Origin: Staphylococcus pseudoxylosus
GTDB lineage: Bacteria; Bacillota; Bacilli; Staphylococcales; Staphylococcaceae
Length of the DNA stretch: 32,164 nt
Direction: 5' to 3'
Assembly: GCF_003697915.1 (NCBI RefSeq)
Contig: NZ_RCVN01000020.1
Location: 1 to 32,164, forward strand
The notes under the pieces are model-generated. The model made no database searches. It was not told the DNA's origin and worked only from the letters and a program-made list of their open reading frames with translations. Shown one piece after another: positions 1 through 8,878 of this stretch. Both the position numbers and the translations under genes were made by a program. Position 1 is the first letter of the stretch; every line of letters starts with the position of its first letter.

Positions 1-4
1 TAAA

Positions 5-129
5 CTCATGTGTAAGAACCAGTAACTTAACAAAATTAAGAAGTGGTTCTTTAGAGAAGTATCTTCGTCCACCTGAGCCCTTGCTCATGTGTAAGAGCCA
101 CTAACTCAATTAATTGAGAAGTGGCTCTA
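5..129. repeat. Two hairpin-forming repeat units, 79-bp period
   Basis: CATGTGTAAG occurs at 7 and again at 86, a spacing of 79 bp. Each copy is followed by an imperfect stem-loop. In the first, AAGAACCA is at 14-21 and TGGTTCTT at 44-51, with an inner stem CTTAA/TTAAG and loop CAAAA. In the second, AGAGCCACT (94-102) pairs with AGTGGCTCT (120-128), with an inner stem CTCAAT/ATTGAG and a two-base loop. Between them lies a further dyad (70-91): CAC, one mismatch, TGAGC, four bases, GCTCA, one mismatch, GTG. The same blocks recur at 31985-32164. The stems lie just downstream of hutI but have no T-run on either strand, so they do not look like ordinary terminators. I do not recognise a named family. 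Confidence 0.8.
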
Positions 130-141
130 AAAATAATTATA

Positions 142-1380
142 TTAACCTTTTAATTGAATTTTATTATCTACTAATACTTTGCCATCTTTAATTACTGTTT
201 CTGCATGATTAATACCATAATGATATGGAATATATTCATGGTTAGGTGCATCCCAAATTACAATATTTGCTCTATCGCCTTCATTAATTGTTCCAGCATC
301 TACATCTATTGCTTTTGCAGCATTTACCGTTACCGCATTCCAAATTTCATTTGGTGATAGTTTTAATTTTAGCGCAGCAATAGACATTACAAGTTGTAAA
401 TTATTGGTAACACAACTACCAGGGTTAAAATCTGTTGCAATTGCAATCGCGCCATCATTATCTAGCATACCTCTTGCATCTGCATAGGTTTCTTTGCCTA
501 AATAAAATGTTGTCCCTGGAAGTAATACAGCTACAATATCACTTTGTTTTAATTTTGCTTTACCTTCTGTACTTGAAGCTACAAGATGATCTGCAGAAAT
601 TGCACCTTCATCAATAGCTAACTCGAGTCCACCTAATGGATCGATTTCGTCAGCATGTATTTTCACATCAAAGCCTAATGCTTTAGCAGCTTGCATATAT
701 TTTCTTGATTCCTCGATGGTAAACACACCTGTCTCACAAAATATATCCGCAAAATCTGCGTATGGTTTAACTTCAGGTAACAAATCAATCATTTCTTCCA
801 AGAATGCTTGATTTGATTGCGCATCTTTAGGAACTGCATGAGGCCCTAGGAAAGTATGCTTCATATCTAAATTGTATTTGTCTGCTAAACGATTAGATAC
901 GCGTAACTGTTTCAGTTCGTTTTCTTTATCTAAACCATATCCACTCTTACTTTCTACAGCTAACACGCCATGCTCAATCATAGTTAACAGATTCTTCTCT
1001 GCCTTTTTAAACAATTCATCTTCAGTAGCCTTGCGAGTCGCTTCAACAGTAGATAAAATACCTCCACCTTGTTCAAGAATTTCTAAATATGAAACACCTT
1101 GCCTTTTAAGTGACATTTCATGTTCACGTGATCCTCCATGCACAAGATGTGTATGAGCTTCAACAAGTGCCGGTGAAACTACTTTCCCTGTTGCATCAAT
1201 AATTTCATGCGCTTCATAATCATCCGTATGATTACCTGCATAAACTATTTTGCCGCCTTTTACAACAACAGTTCCGTTTTCAATGATATTGAGCTCATCT
1301 AATTCTTTTCCTTTTAATGGACGTTCAGTTGATTTTGGTAAAATAAGTTCTTTTATGTTTTGAATGATTAAATCGTTCAT
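142..1380 (-). CDS. hutI: Imidazolonepropionase HutI
   Basis: This cytoplasmic amidohydrolase opens the ring of 4-imidazolone-5-propionate to give N-formimino-L-glutamate, the third step of histidine degradation. The 412-residue length is normal for the family. The metal-binding HTH pair is at residues 76-78 (AHTHLVHGG), with H242 in the [11 protein letters not shown] segment and D317 in ATDFNPGS completing the usual single-metal site; H265 is also conserved. The ATG shares one base with the hutU stop codon (TAATG), and its Shine-Dalgarno GGAGA lies inside the end of hutU, so the two are probably translationally coupled. It is the last gene of the yjiH-hutU-hutI operon and is followed directly by the hairpin repeats at 5-129. 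No normal terminator is visible. Confidence 0.97.
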   Translation of the reverse strand: MNDLIIQNIKELILPKSTERPLKGKELDELNIIENGTVVVKGGKIVYAGNHTDDYEAHEIIDATGKVVSPALVEAHTHLVHGGSREHEMSLKRQGVSYLEILEQGGGILSTVEATRKATEDELFKKAEKNLLTMIEHGVLAVESKSGYGLDKENELKQLRVSNRLADKYNLDMKHTFLGPHAVPKDAQSNQAFLEEMIDLLPEVKPYADFADIFCETGVFTIEESRKYMQAAKALGFDVKIHADEIDPLGGLELAIDEGAISADHLVASSTEGKAKLKQSDIVAVLLPGTTFYLGKETYADARGMLDNDGAIAIATDFNPGSCVTNNLQLVMSIAALKLKLSPNEIWNAVTVNAAKAIDVDAGTINEGDRANIVIWDAPNHEYIPYHYGINHAETVIKDGKVLVDNKIQLKG

Positions 1381-3041
1381 TATTTGTCTCCTTTACCTGT
1401 AATCATTGGGATTTTTATACCTTTTTCTTTTGCTACTTCAATTGCAGATTCATATCCAGCATCAGCATGTCTCACTACACCCATACCCGGATCCGTAGTA
1501 AGTACACGTCCTAAACGTTTATCTGCGCGTTCAGAACCATCTGCAACAACAACCATACCAGCATGTAACGAATACCCCATACCAACGCCACCGCCGTGAT
1601 GGAATGAAATCCATGAACCGCCTGCTGCAGTATTGATTAATGCATTTAAGATTGCCCAATCACCAACAGCATCAGAGCCATCTTTCATTCCTTCAGTTTC
1701 TCTGTTTGGGCTTGCAACAGACCCTGAGTCTAAATGGTCACGTCCAATTACAATCGGTGCAGAAATTTCGCCGTCACGTACTAATTTATTTAGCGCTAAG
1801 CCCATTTTGGCACGTTCTTCGTATCCTAACCAAGCAATACGTGATGGTAAACCTTGGAATGCTATTTTATCTTGAGCTAAATCTAGCCAACGGATTAATT
1901 TTTCATTGTCTGGGAAGATTTTTCTCATTTCTTCATCAGCGCGCTCAATATCTTTAGGATCTCCGCTTAAAGCTGCAAAGCGGAAAGGACCTTTACCTTC
2001 ACAGAATAACGGGCGAATATATGCAGGTACAAATCCAGGGAAATCAAATGCATTTTCTAATCCATCATTATATGCAACTTGTCTAATATTATTACCATAG
2101 TCAAATGCAACAGCACCATTTTTTTGGAATTCAAGCATATATTCAACATGTTTTCTCATAGAAGATTGAGCTTCTTTAACATACTGCTTTGGATCTTTAT
2201 CACGAATTGCTTTTGCTTCTTCCAATGAATATCCCTCTGGTACATAACCATTTAGTGGATCATGGGCACTTGTTTGGTCCGTTACGATATCAATTTTAAA
2301 ACCTTTATCTAAAATAGCCTTATGTGTATCGACAGCGTTGCCTACTAAACCAATTGAAAGTGGTTCACCTTTATCACGTGCTTCTTCAGCTAAACGTAAT
2401 GCTTCATCTAAATCATGTGTTTTCACATCACAATAACGTGTTTCCATACGCTTATCAATACGTGTTTCATCAACATCTACACCAATTACAACACCACCGT
2501 TCATTGTAACAGCAAGTGGTTGTGCACCACCCATACCACCTAATCCAGCAGTTAACGTTACTGTACCGTTCAACTTACCATCAAAATGTTGATTGGCAAG
2601 TTCACCAAATGTTTCATAAGTACCTTGAACAATACCTTGAGAACCAATGTAAATCCAACTACCTGCCGTCATTTGGCCATACATCATTAATCCTTTTTTA
2701 TCTAATTCATTAAAGTGGTCCCAGTTTGCCCATTCTGGAACTAATACTGAGTTTGAAATTAATACACGTGGCGCTTCTTCATGTGTTTTAAATACAGCAA
2801 CCGGTTTACCTGATTGTACTAACATGGTTTCATATGCTTCTAATGAGCGTAATGTATCTTCAATCGCTTCAAATGCTTCCCAATTTCTAGCTGCTTTGCC
2901 AATGCCACCATAAACTACCAAGTCTTCTGGACGCTCAGCTACTTCAGGATCAAGGTTGTTATATAACATTCTTAAAACCGCTTCTTGTTCCCAACCTTTA
3001 CATTCAATATCTAAACCTTTTTTTGCTACTATTTTTCTCAT
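1380..3041 (-). CDS. hutU: Urocanate hydratase HutU
   Basis: Urocanase hydrates urocanate to imidazolonepropionate using tightly bound NAD+ as an electrophile. At 553 residues it is full length. The NAD-binding glycine-rich segment LGGMGGAQP is near residues 168-175, and the conserved block [10 protein letters not shown] is near 314-323. The segment [16 protein letters not shown] follows at 346-361. The start ATG is preceded by AAGGAG nine bases upstream. It lies 38 bp after the yjiH-like gene on the same strand and overlaps hutI by one base. One oddity: the segment [11 protein letters not shown] (396-406) carries Ala403 where I remember Pseudomonas urocanase having its active-site Cys410 (GLPARICW). 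I believe staphylococcal enzymes share the Ala. The family call itself is secure. Confidence 0.97.
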   Translation of the reverse strand: MRKIVAKKGLDIECKGWEQEAVLRMLYNNLDPEVAERPEDLVVYGGIGKAARNWEAFEAIEDTLRSLEAYETMLVQSGKPVAVFKTHEEAPRVLISNSVLVPEWANWDHFNELDKKGLMMYGQMTAGSWIYIGSQGIVQGTYETFGELANQHFDGKLNGTVTLTAGLGGMGGAQPLAVTMNGGVVIGVDVDETRIDKRMETRYCDVKTHDLDEALRLAEEARDKGEPLSIGLVGNAVDTHKAILDKGFKIDIVTDQTSAHDPLNGYVPEGYSLEEAKAIRDKDPKQYVKEAQSSMRKHVEYMLEFQKNGAVAFDYGNNIRQVAYNDGLENAFDFPGFVPAYIRPLFCEGKGPFRFAALSGDPKDIERADEEMRKIFPDNEKLIRWLDLAQDKIAFQGLPSRIAWLGYEERAKMGLALNKLVRDGEISAPIVIGRDHLDSGSVASPNRETEGMKDGSDAVGDWAILNALINTAAGGSWISFHHGGGVGMGYSLHAGMVVVADGSERADKRLGRVLTTDPGMGVVRHADAGYESAIEVAKEKGIKIPMITGKGDK

Positions 3042-3079
3042 GAAAAATCACTCCTTAATTTAATAAAATGTTCCTTTGT

Positions 3080-4354
3080 TTAAAATATCCATAATGCAAA
3101 TGGAATAGTAATAAGTAATGTAAATACCACTCTTTCAAACCATATGATTACTAGTTTACCGACTGATATTTTAACTTCCGTCGATAGAATGACTGGCACT
3201 ACACTTGAAAAGAATATAATGGCCGAAACACTCATCACTGCCACTGTAAACCTTGTCGCTAAATCTGCACTTTGAGCTATTGCTGCTGGCAATAACATCT
3301 CTACTATAGAGATTGTTGAAGCTTGTGCTAAAACCGCAACGTCACTTACAGGAAATATACTTATAATTGGATAAAAAATGTAAGAAATATATTCAATAAT
3401 TGGTGTATATTCTGCGACGATTAACCCTAAAAATCCTATCGACATGATAGATGGTAAAATAGCAATCGTCATTACTACACCATCACGCAAATTCTCTATT
3501 ACATTTTCTATCAAAGTTTTCGAATTTTTGACAGCTATCTTAGCTTCTAACCATGATTCTTTTAATAATGGCATATCTCTACGAATTTCTTCTTTGTACG
3601 GTTGGTCTTGATACGTCGTTGTCTTTTCTGTTCTTATAGGTGGGATTTGTACCGTTATTGCAGTTACAATAAATGTAACTGCTAAAGTAAACCAAAAATA
3701 AAGGTTCCAATATTGTATAATACCTAATGTATTTGCTACGATAATCATAAAAGTAGCAGACACGGTAGAGAACCCTGTTGCGACTACTACTGCCTCTTTG
3801 TGCGTATATCCACCATTTTTATATACTTTATTTGTAATTAATAAACCTATAGAATAACTACCTACAAATGAAGCAACAGCATCTACAGCTGATTTCCCTG
3901 GAGTTTTAAAAATAGGTCTCATTATCGGTCTACAAATAACTCCAATAAATTCTAGTAATCCAAATCCTATTAAAAAGGATAAGAATATTGCACCTATAGG
4001 AATTAATACGCTTAAAGGTATTGCCAATTTCTCATATAAAAATGGTCCAATACTTTCTTTTAATACAAAACCAGGTCCAAAATCAAATACCACCATAAAA
4101 GCAATAAATACCCCTATGACTTTAAATAAACTAAAGACTATATCTGTTTTAGACTTATTCCATTTCTTATTGATAAATGGATGTGCTGCGCCAATCAAAA
4201 TTAAAATCAATACATAGTACGGTAAGATTGGATTAAGCAATTTCGATATCCACTGTACGATATGATCAATCATAATCGTTGATTGACCGCTAATAGTAAT
4301 TGGTACAAAGAAAAATATAATACCAATAAGACTATAAACGAAAAATTTCCACAT
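3080..4354 (-). CDS. YjiH-family membrane protein (Gate/nucleoside-recognition domains), probable hut transporter
   Basis: This is a very hydrophobic protein of 424 residues with about ten predicted membrane segments. It resembles the YjiH family, whose members carry nucleoside-recognition Gate domains; the glycine/serine-rich stretch FSTVSATFMIIVANTLG near residue 190 is typical. A GTG nine bases further upstream is possible, but its spacing to AAGGGG is only about one base, so I prefer the ATG at 4354, ten bases after AAGGGG. It is the promoter-proximal gene of the hutU-hutI operon and is divergent from hutR. Inference from position: it imports histidine or urocanate, or exports a pathway product. 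The sequence does not show the substrate. Confidence 0.8.
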   Translation of the reverse strand: MWKFFVYSLIGIIFFFVPITISGQSTIMIDHIVQWISKLLNPILPYYVLILILIGAAHPFINKKWNKSKTDIVFSLFKVIGVFIAFMVVFDFGPGFVLKESIGPFLYEKLAIPLSVLIPIGAIFLSFLIGFGLLEFIGVICRPIMRPIFKTPGKSAVDAVASFVGSYSIGLLITNKVYKNGGYTHKEAVVVATGFSTVSATFMIIVANTLGIIQYWNLYFWFTLAVTFIVTAITVQIPPIRTEKTTTYQDQPYKEEIRRDMPLLKESWLEAKIAVKNSKTLIENVIENLRDGVVMTIAILPSIMSIGFLGLIVAEYTPIIEYISYIFYPIISIFPVSDVAVLAQASTISIVEMLLPAAIAQSADLATRFTVAVMSVSAIIFFSSVVPVILSTEVKISVGKLVIIWFERVVFTLLITIPFALWIF

Positions 4355-4363
4355 GTACTTCAC

Positions 4364-4494
4364 GCCCCTTACATGAAAGTACGCCTCCCTCTATATTTCA
4401 CAGTATAGTATGTTATTATATAGACTACCAATATAAATAAACTAATTATTAATAACTTAAAACTATAAATAAAATTTTTAGAGGTGTCTGAGAT
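4364..4494. promoter_or_regulatory. Divergent hut promoter region with candidate LysR-type operator
   Basis: This 131-bp AT-rich region separates the yjiH-hutUI operon from hutR. It contains CTATA (4391-4395), eight bases, then TATAG (4404-4408), a dyad of the size LysR-type regulators often bind. A second, weaker one is TAGT (4406-4409) with ACTA (4424-4427). LysR-type regulators commonly control a divergent target from such a site. No operator for this regulator is known to me, so the assignment is inference. Confidence 0.45.
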
Positions 4495-5370
4495 ATGAAG
4501 ATTGTTCAATTAGAATATTTTGTCGCAGTTGTAAAATACAATAGCTTTACGAAAGCAGCTAATTTTTTACATATTAGTCAACCATCACTGACTACTACGA
4601 TAAAAAAGATGGAATCAGACTTAGGTTATGATTTATTTACACGAACTACTAAAGATATTAAAATCACCGAAAAAGGTATCCATTTTTATAACTATGCTCT
4701 ACAACTCATACAAAATTATCATCAAACAATAGAGAAAATGTATGATCTCAATATGGGACATGTGCCTAAAATCAAAATATCTATTTTAGAATCTACAAAC
4801 CAATGGATTTCACAAGTGCTAGCAACACATAAAAAGCAAAATGCAGACCAGACTTATCTAATTTCAGAAATTCATGATCAGACTAAGATCATAGAATTAC
4901 TTATTAATTTCGAAAATCATCTCGCTTTCACAAACGAGCAAATCATTCATGAAGATATAACTTCCATACCATTATATGAAGAGTCTTATGTATTAATCAC
5001 ACCCCAAAATGCATTTCCATATAAACGAACGACATCAATCGCGTCTTTACCGCTTATTTTACCAACGAAGGGTTCCCAAGTGCGGAAACATCTTGATGAC
5101 TATTTTAATCGAATGAATATGCACCCAAATATTGTGATTGAAGCTGATCGCTTCGAAGCGGCAACCAACTTTGTCCATAGAGGCTTAGGTTATGCAATTA
5201 TTCCACGCGTTCATTATCAATCTTTTAACGCACGAGATTTAGATGCAATAGATATCCGCCCGACATTAAGCCGCTCTATTTACATCAATTACCTAAAAAA
5301 AAGAAAGCACTCTGAACGCGTGCTTTCTTTCATTGACCAATGTATAAACTATTGGAATTTTAAAGAATAA
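4495..5370 (+). CDS. hutR: LysR-family regulator of histidine utilisation (HutR)
   Basis: A 291-residue LysR-type transcription factor. The N-terminal winged helix-turn-helix covers about residues 1-60, with the recognition region FTKAANFLHISQPSLTTTIKKMESDLGYDLFTR. The rest is the two-lobed co-inducer domain. AGAGGTG lies eight bases before the ATG. It is divergent from yjiH-hutU-hutI and convergent with hutG, so it sits between the two halves of its likely regulon; urocanate is a plausible inducer but is not shown. Its 3' end overlaps the hutG 3' end by 11 bp. Residues KKRKHSERVLSF are encoded by a hairpin that looks like the hutG terminator (5295-5330). Confidence 0.9.
   Translation: MKIVQLEYFVAVVKYNSFTKAANFLHISQPSLTTTIKKMESDLGYDLFTRTTKDIKITEKGIHFYNYALQLIQNYHQTIEKMYDLNMGHVPKIKISILESTNQWISQVLATHKKQNADQTYLISEIHDQTKIIELLINFENHLAFTNEQIIHEDITSIPLYEESYVLITPQNAFPYKRTTSIASLPLILPTKGSQVRKHLDDYFNRMNMHPNIVIEADRFEAATNFVHRGLGYAIIPRVHYQSFNARDLDAIDIRPTLSRSIYINYLKKRKHSERVLSFIDQCINYWNFKE
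5295..5330 (-). terminator. hutG terminator embedded in the hutR coding sequence
   Basis: AAAGAAAGCAC (5300-5310) and GTGCTTTCTTT (5320-5330) form an 11-bp perfect stem with a nine-base loop. Read on the minus strand the stem runs into eight T residues (complement of 5295-5302, two of which belong to the stem). It starts about 30 nt after the hutG stop codon. It lies wholly inside hutR codons. On the plus strand only the TTTCTTT of the stem itself is present, so it is mainly polar for the hutG direction. Confidence 0.8.
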
Positions 5371-6289
5371 AATGATGGAAGAAATTTGCTGATAATTTGG
5401 CTGTTCTATTATCGACATCATATTTAGGATTAGTTTCAGCAATGCTTATTGTTGAAACTTTTTCATTCGGTATAATACGTTTTGATAGTTCGAGGACAAC
5501 ATGTGGGAATAAACCTAGAACACCATTGGCACTCACACCTGGTGCAAATGCACTATCAATAACATCCATACATATCGTAAACATGATGGCATCATGATCA
5601 TGAATAAAACGTTCTACTTTATCCTTAATTGGAGGAGAGATTTGATGCAGCAATTCTTCCGAATAAACATAACCGATACCTTTAGTTTCAGCATAATCAA
5701 ATAATGCTTGTGTATTACCACCTTGTTGGATACCTAATACAAGATAATCAACATTGTCGTCCTGTTCTAATATTTGCCTAAAGCTAGTACCAGACGTGGA
5801 ACCTTTTGCCTCTCTCGTATCAAAATGAGCATCTATATTGATAACACCAATCGATGCATCTGGATAAGCTTCACGTGTTCCTAAATACTGCGCATATGCA
5901 ATATCATGCCCGCCCCCTAATAGGAATGTTTGCTTATGTCTTTTTATCGATTCGGCTACGAAATGGGCATACTCTTCTTGTGTTTCTTCTAGAGTTTGAT
6001 GATCATGTTCTACATTACCATAATCATATACGTTACATTTTCTAGTTACGGGTAAATTAGCAAACACTTTTTTAATTGCATCAGGCCCTTCTTTTGCACC
6101 TGTTCTCCCTTTATTAAGTTCGACCCCTTTATCTACTGCATAGCCTAATAAACCTACACCTTGACGTGTTTCATTGTAGTCGTCCTCAATATTGCGAAAC
6201 TGTATCGTTTGAAAATGTCTAAATTGCGATTCATCTGTTTCACTATCTATTCTGCCTGTCCAAAGATCACGTTGTGCTAGTTTATACAT
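5360..6289 (-). CDS. hutG: Formimidoylglutamase HutG
   Basis: An arginase-family manganese hydrolase that splits N-formimino-L-glutamate into glutamate and formamide, the last step of the pathway. It has 309 residues. Metal ligands are visible as H128 in GGGHD, D153, H155 and D157 in NIDAHFD, and D242 in the CMDVID motif. C240 stands where many ureohydrolases have the first Asp of the DxD pair. APGVSANG (249-256) is typical of HutG. GGAGGAG lies six bases before the ATG. The gene is monocistronic, convergent with hutR and overlaps it by 11 bp. A cre-like site lies upstream at 6325-6338, which would fit CcpA repression of amino-acid breakdown. Confidence 0.95.
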   Translation of the reverse strand: MYKLAQRDLWTGRIDSETDESQFRHFQTIQFRNIEDDYNETRQGVGLLGYAVDKGVELNKGRTGAKEGPDAIKKVFANLPVTRKCNVYDYGNVEHDHQTLEETQEEYAHFVAESIKRHKQTFLLGGGHDIAYAQYLGTREAYPDASIGVINIDAHFDTREAKGSTSGTSFRQILEQDDNVDYLVLGIQQGGNTQALFDYAETKGIGYVYSEELLHQISPPIKDKVERFIHDHDAIMFTICMDVIDSAFAPGVSANGVLGLFPHVVLELSKRIIPNEKVSTISIAETNPKYDVDNRTAKLSANFFHHFIL

Positions 6290-6324
6290 AATTCTCCTCC
6301 TTTAATTACTTAACTACCACTTAA

Positions 6325-6338
6325 AGTATACGCTTACA
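6325..6338. promoter_or_regulatory. Candidate cre (CcpA) site upstream of hutG
   Basis: AGTATACGCTTACA matches the degenerate consensus TGWAANCGNTNWCA at 12 of 14 positions by my count, including the central CG. It lies 36 bp upstream of the hutG start codon, where bound CcpA would hinder transcription. Carbon repression of histidine catabolism is well established in Firmicutes. Confidence 0.5.
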
Positions 6339-6431
6339 TTTTAACCAATTCAATTTATAATTATCTTTACCCAATTGCCCACATGATAATTTACAAAAAT
6401 CACCAAAAATTATTTCAATTAGATGTTAGAT

Positions 6432-6502
6432 AATGTAAAACTATTACATTTCAATGATAAATCTTTAATTTAATTTATTTCTCGACCATAAATATGTATA
6501 AT
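6432..6502 (+). promoter_or_regulatory. lyrA/spdC promoter region: inverted repeat and -10 box
   Basis: A perfect -10 hexamer TATAAT is at 6497-6502 with TG directly before it. The -35 is weak (TTTATT at 6474-6479, spacing 17). About 45 bp further upstream AATGTAA (6432-6438) and TTACATT (6444-6450) form an inverted repeat with a five-base gap, a possible regulator site. The matching regulator is unknown. Confidence 0.45.
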
Positions 6503-6544
6503 TAAGAACGAATGATTTTCCGAAACCCTATTGGAGGTTACATA

Positions 6545-7900
6545 ATGAATACAAAACGTATACCTGGTTTTCAATGGGCAATGATGATATTTATTTTCTT
6601 CATTATAGCCTATGCATTACCGATTATACTTAAAGATTTTCAAAGTACAGTACCATTTAAGAGCTTTGTCTTTGACATGAGTACCTTAGCGCCAATAATT
6701 GCTACTATAATTTGTCTTATCGTTTTCAAACAAAAGCGTACGCAATTAGCGAGCTTAAAACTCACTATTGATTTAAAAGTAATTGAACGTGTCATTTTAG
6801 CACTTGTGTTACCATTACTTATTTTTATCATTGCTATGGTAAGTTTTAACATCTTTGCTGATAGTTTTGTTCTATTACAAACGAAAGACTTATCTGTTTC
6901 AATTCTTTCTATCATAATTGGACAAATTGTAATGGCATTCTTTGTGGAACTTGGTTTCCGTTCATACTTACAAAATATCGTTGAAAATAAAATGAATACA
7001 TTTTTCGCCTCTATTATCGTTGGTTTTATGTATTCTATATGGAACGTTAATATTGCCTTTAGTTTTGATTATGCAATTTATAGTTTCCTTTACTCGTTTG
7101 CCTTTTCAATGATTGCTGGGGAATTGATTCGTGCTACAAAAGGACGTACAGTTTATATCGCCACAATTTTCCATGCGTCAATGTCATTTGGCCTTGTCTT
7201 CTTATTTAATGAAGAATTAGGTGAAGTTTTTGCTATGAAAGTCATTGCATTGTCTACAGTTGCGGTCGCAGTTGTATATATTTTAATTAATCTAATCATC
7301 CGTGTAATACTTTATTTCTTCACGAAACGTAATTTAGATGAAGTTGAAGAAAACAACTACCTTGATCATGTTAATGAAGATGATCAAAATCTTACTGATG
7401 ACGTTAAGGATAGAGAACATCAAGATGATAGCTCTACTACTGTAAATGAGATTAATCAAAATGAGAACCATCAACAGCAATCAATCTCAGACGACTCCGT
7501 GGCACATGGTTCGGCAACAACAGCAGTACAAAATCATACTAATGATGACGCAACAGCTGGTTCTAACTATACAGAAGAGCACACAACTGATACAGAAGAA
7601 GATAATAGCCGTGCTAATATCATTAAAGAAAATACACCTTCTGTCGATTCAAGTGAATCGGATGCAATGACGCATCATAACGAACCACAAGAAAATAACA
7701 ATACAGTAAACCGTCATACTAATAGTGCTGTTGAAGCATCGACAGAGAAAGCACACCCAAACGCTAAAGATGCATCACCACGTCAACATGACACGAATGT
7801 GCAAGAGACTAGAGCACAAGATGACAACCCAAGCGACAATGACAACAGTAACCAACGCTCACCATTTGATTTAAAGAGTAAACGTGGTCACCGTCGTTAA
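6545..7900 (+). CDS. spdC: CPBP-family membrane protein LyrA/SpdC (pseudoprotease scaffold)
   Basis: A 451-residue protein: about eight membrane helices (residues 10-260) followed by a long hydrophilic tail (262-451) rich in Asn, Asp, Glu, Thr and His, ending in basic residues. It resembles staphylococcal LyrA/SpdC, known from lysostaphin resistance, surface-protein display, and interaction with the SagB glucosaminidase and the WalK kinase. Position between hutG and rpiA agrees with S. aureus as I remember it. The CPBP protease motifs are degenerate: EExxxR reads VELGFR (V134-R139), and the expected motif-2 His appears as N167 in FMYSIWN, although H210 is kept. This suggests a scaffold without protease activity. 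The start at 6545 follows GGAGG by seven bases; an in-frame ATG at 6512 lacks a ribosome binding site. Confidence 0.85.
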   Translation: MNTKRIPGFQWAMMIFIFFIIAYALPIILKDFQSTVPFKSFVFDMSTLAPIIATIICLIVFKQKRTQLASLKLTIDLKVIERVILALVLPLLIFIIAMVSFNIFADSFVLLQTKDLSVSILSIIIGQIVMAFFVELGFRSYLQNIVENKMNTFFASIIVGFMYSIWNVNIAFSFDYAIYSFLYSFAFSMIAGELIRATKGRTVYIATIFHASMSFGLVFLFNEELGEVFAMKVIALSTVAVAVVYILINLIIRVILYFFTKRNLDEVEENNYLDHVNEDDQNLTDDVKDREHQDDSSTTVNEINQNENHQQQSISDDSVAHGSATTAVQNHTNDDATAGSNYTEEHTTDTEEDNSRANIIKENTPSVDSSESDAMTHHNEPQENNNTVNRHTNSAVEASTEKAHPNAKDASPRQHDTNVQETRAQDDNPSDNDNSNQRSPFDLKSKRGHRR

Positions 7901-7905
7901 TATAT

Positions 7906-7949
7906 AAAAAACAAGAGCTAAGACATAAATGTCTTAGCTCTTGTTTTTT
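7906..7949. terminator. Bidirectional terminator between spdC and rpiA
   Basis: A long near-perfect stem: AACAAGAGCTAAGACAT pairs with ATGTCTTAGCTCTTGTT across a two-base AA loop (7927-7928). It is flanked by A5-6 on the left and T6 on the right, so it can end transcripts from both spdC and the convergent rpiA. Confidence 0.95.
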
Positions 7950-8036
7950 ATTACGACTACCTTTAATCAAGCTTTAAATACATGAATCATTTTAATCTTT
8001 ACTATAATTAAATTCAAATGAAGGTAGAGGCAACCA

Positions 8037-8720
8037 TTATTTATTAATAATTTTAACTCCAGCTTCCGTTCCAATAATTGCTTGATCTGCAACATCTAAG
8101 AAATATCCTGTTTCTAAGACGCCTACGAGGTGTATTAAATATTCGTGCATTTCGGCAGGTTCTATATTTTCATTTAAATCAACATCCAATATATAATTAC
8201 CATTGTCTGTAATAAATGGTACATCATCTACCATGCGACGTATGACCTTTAAATTATCATATGATTTTATTTTTTTAGATACGAGCAACCAATTGAATTT
8301 ATCAACTTCAACAGGTAATTTAAACGTTTGACCAAGATAATCCACACATTTACTATCATCCGCTAAAACGATAAATCTATCAGCCATGGCATCAATGACT
8401 TTTTCCCTAAATAAAGCGCCACCGCCACCTTTAATCAAATTCAAGTTGTTATCAATCTCATCAGCGCCATCAATAGCAATATCAATTACTTCGACATCAT
8501 TAACATCAACCACACGTATTCCCAATTCTTTTGCAATTAATGCAGTTTTATTGGAGGTACAAACGCCAGTTATATTAATTTGCTCTTGTTCCAGTTTCTC
8601 TGCAATTTTTGGGACAAGCAATTCAATTGTTGATCCAGAGCCAATTCCAACAATCATACCGTCTTTGATTTGGTCTAATGCATCATTAAATGTACTTATT
8701 TTCAACTGTTTCTTATCCAT
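8037..8720 (-). CDS. rpiA: Ribose-5-phosphate isomerase A
   Basis: Interconverts ribose 5-phosphate and ribulose 5-phosphate in the non-oxidative pentose phosphate pathway (cytoplasm). It has 227 residues, the family length. Phosphate-binding GIGSGST is at 25-31, the catalytic IDGADE segment at 83-88 with D84 and D87, and KGGGGALFREK at 97-107 with K97 and E106. AAAAGGGGAAG precedes the ATG with normal spacing. It is a single gene convergent with spdC and divergent from the MOSC gene. It probably also supplies the exit route for ribulose 5-phosphate in any pentose use by this strain. Confidence 0.97.
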   Translation of the reverse strand: MDKKQLKISTFNDALDQIKDGMIVGIGSGSTIELLVPKIAEKLEQEQINITGVCTSNKTALIAKELGIRVVDVNDVEVIDIAIDGADEIDNNLNLIKGGGGALFREKVIDAMADRFIVLADDSKCVDYLGQTFKLPVEVDKFNWLLVSKKIKSYDNLKVIRRMVDDVPFITDNGNYILDVDLNENIEPAEMHEYLIHLVGVLETGYFLDVADQAIIGTEAGVKIINK

Positions 8721-8878
8721 AATGCTTCCCCTTTTATACTGTACTTTTATCCTTATTGTACATGAGATTCATTAAAATACATAGTTCAAAAATCATTTTC
8801 CAGAGTAATTCATATCTTTACTTGCATATTCATTATATTGTTTTAAAATTATAGTTATTAACTATCTGGAGGTACAAA

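Noticed and set aside
5..129. Rho-independent terminator of hutI
   Set aside because: The stems are strong but neither strand has a T-run right after them, and the elements recur in the same form at the far end where no such gene end exists.
872..1156. Plus-strand reading frames over hutI and hutU
   Set aside because: They are antisense shadows of well-supported genes, rich in Ser, His and Leu, and without ribosome binding sites.
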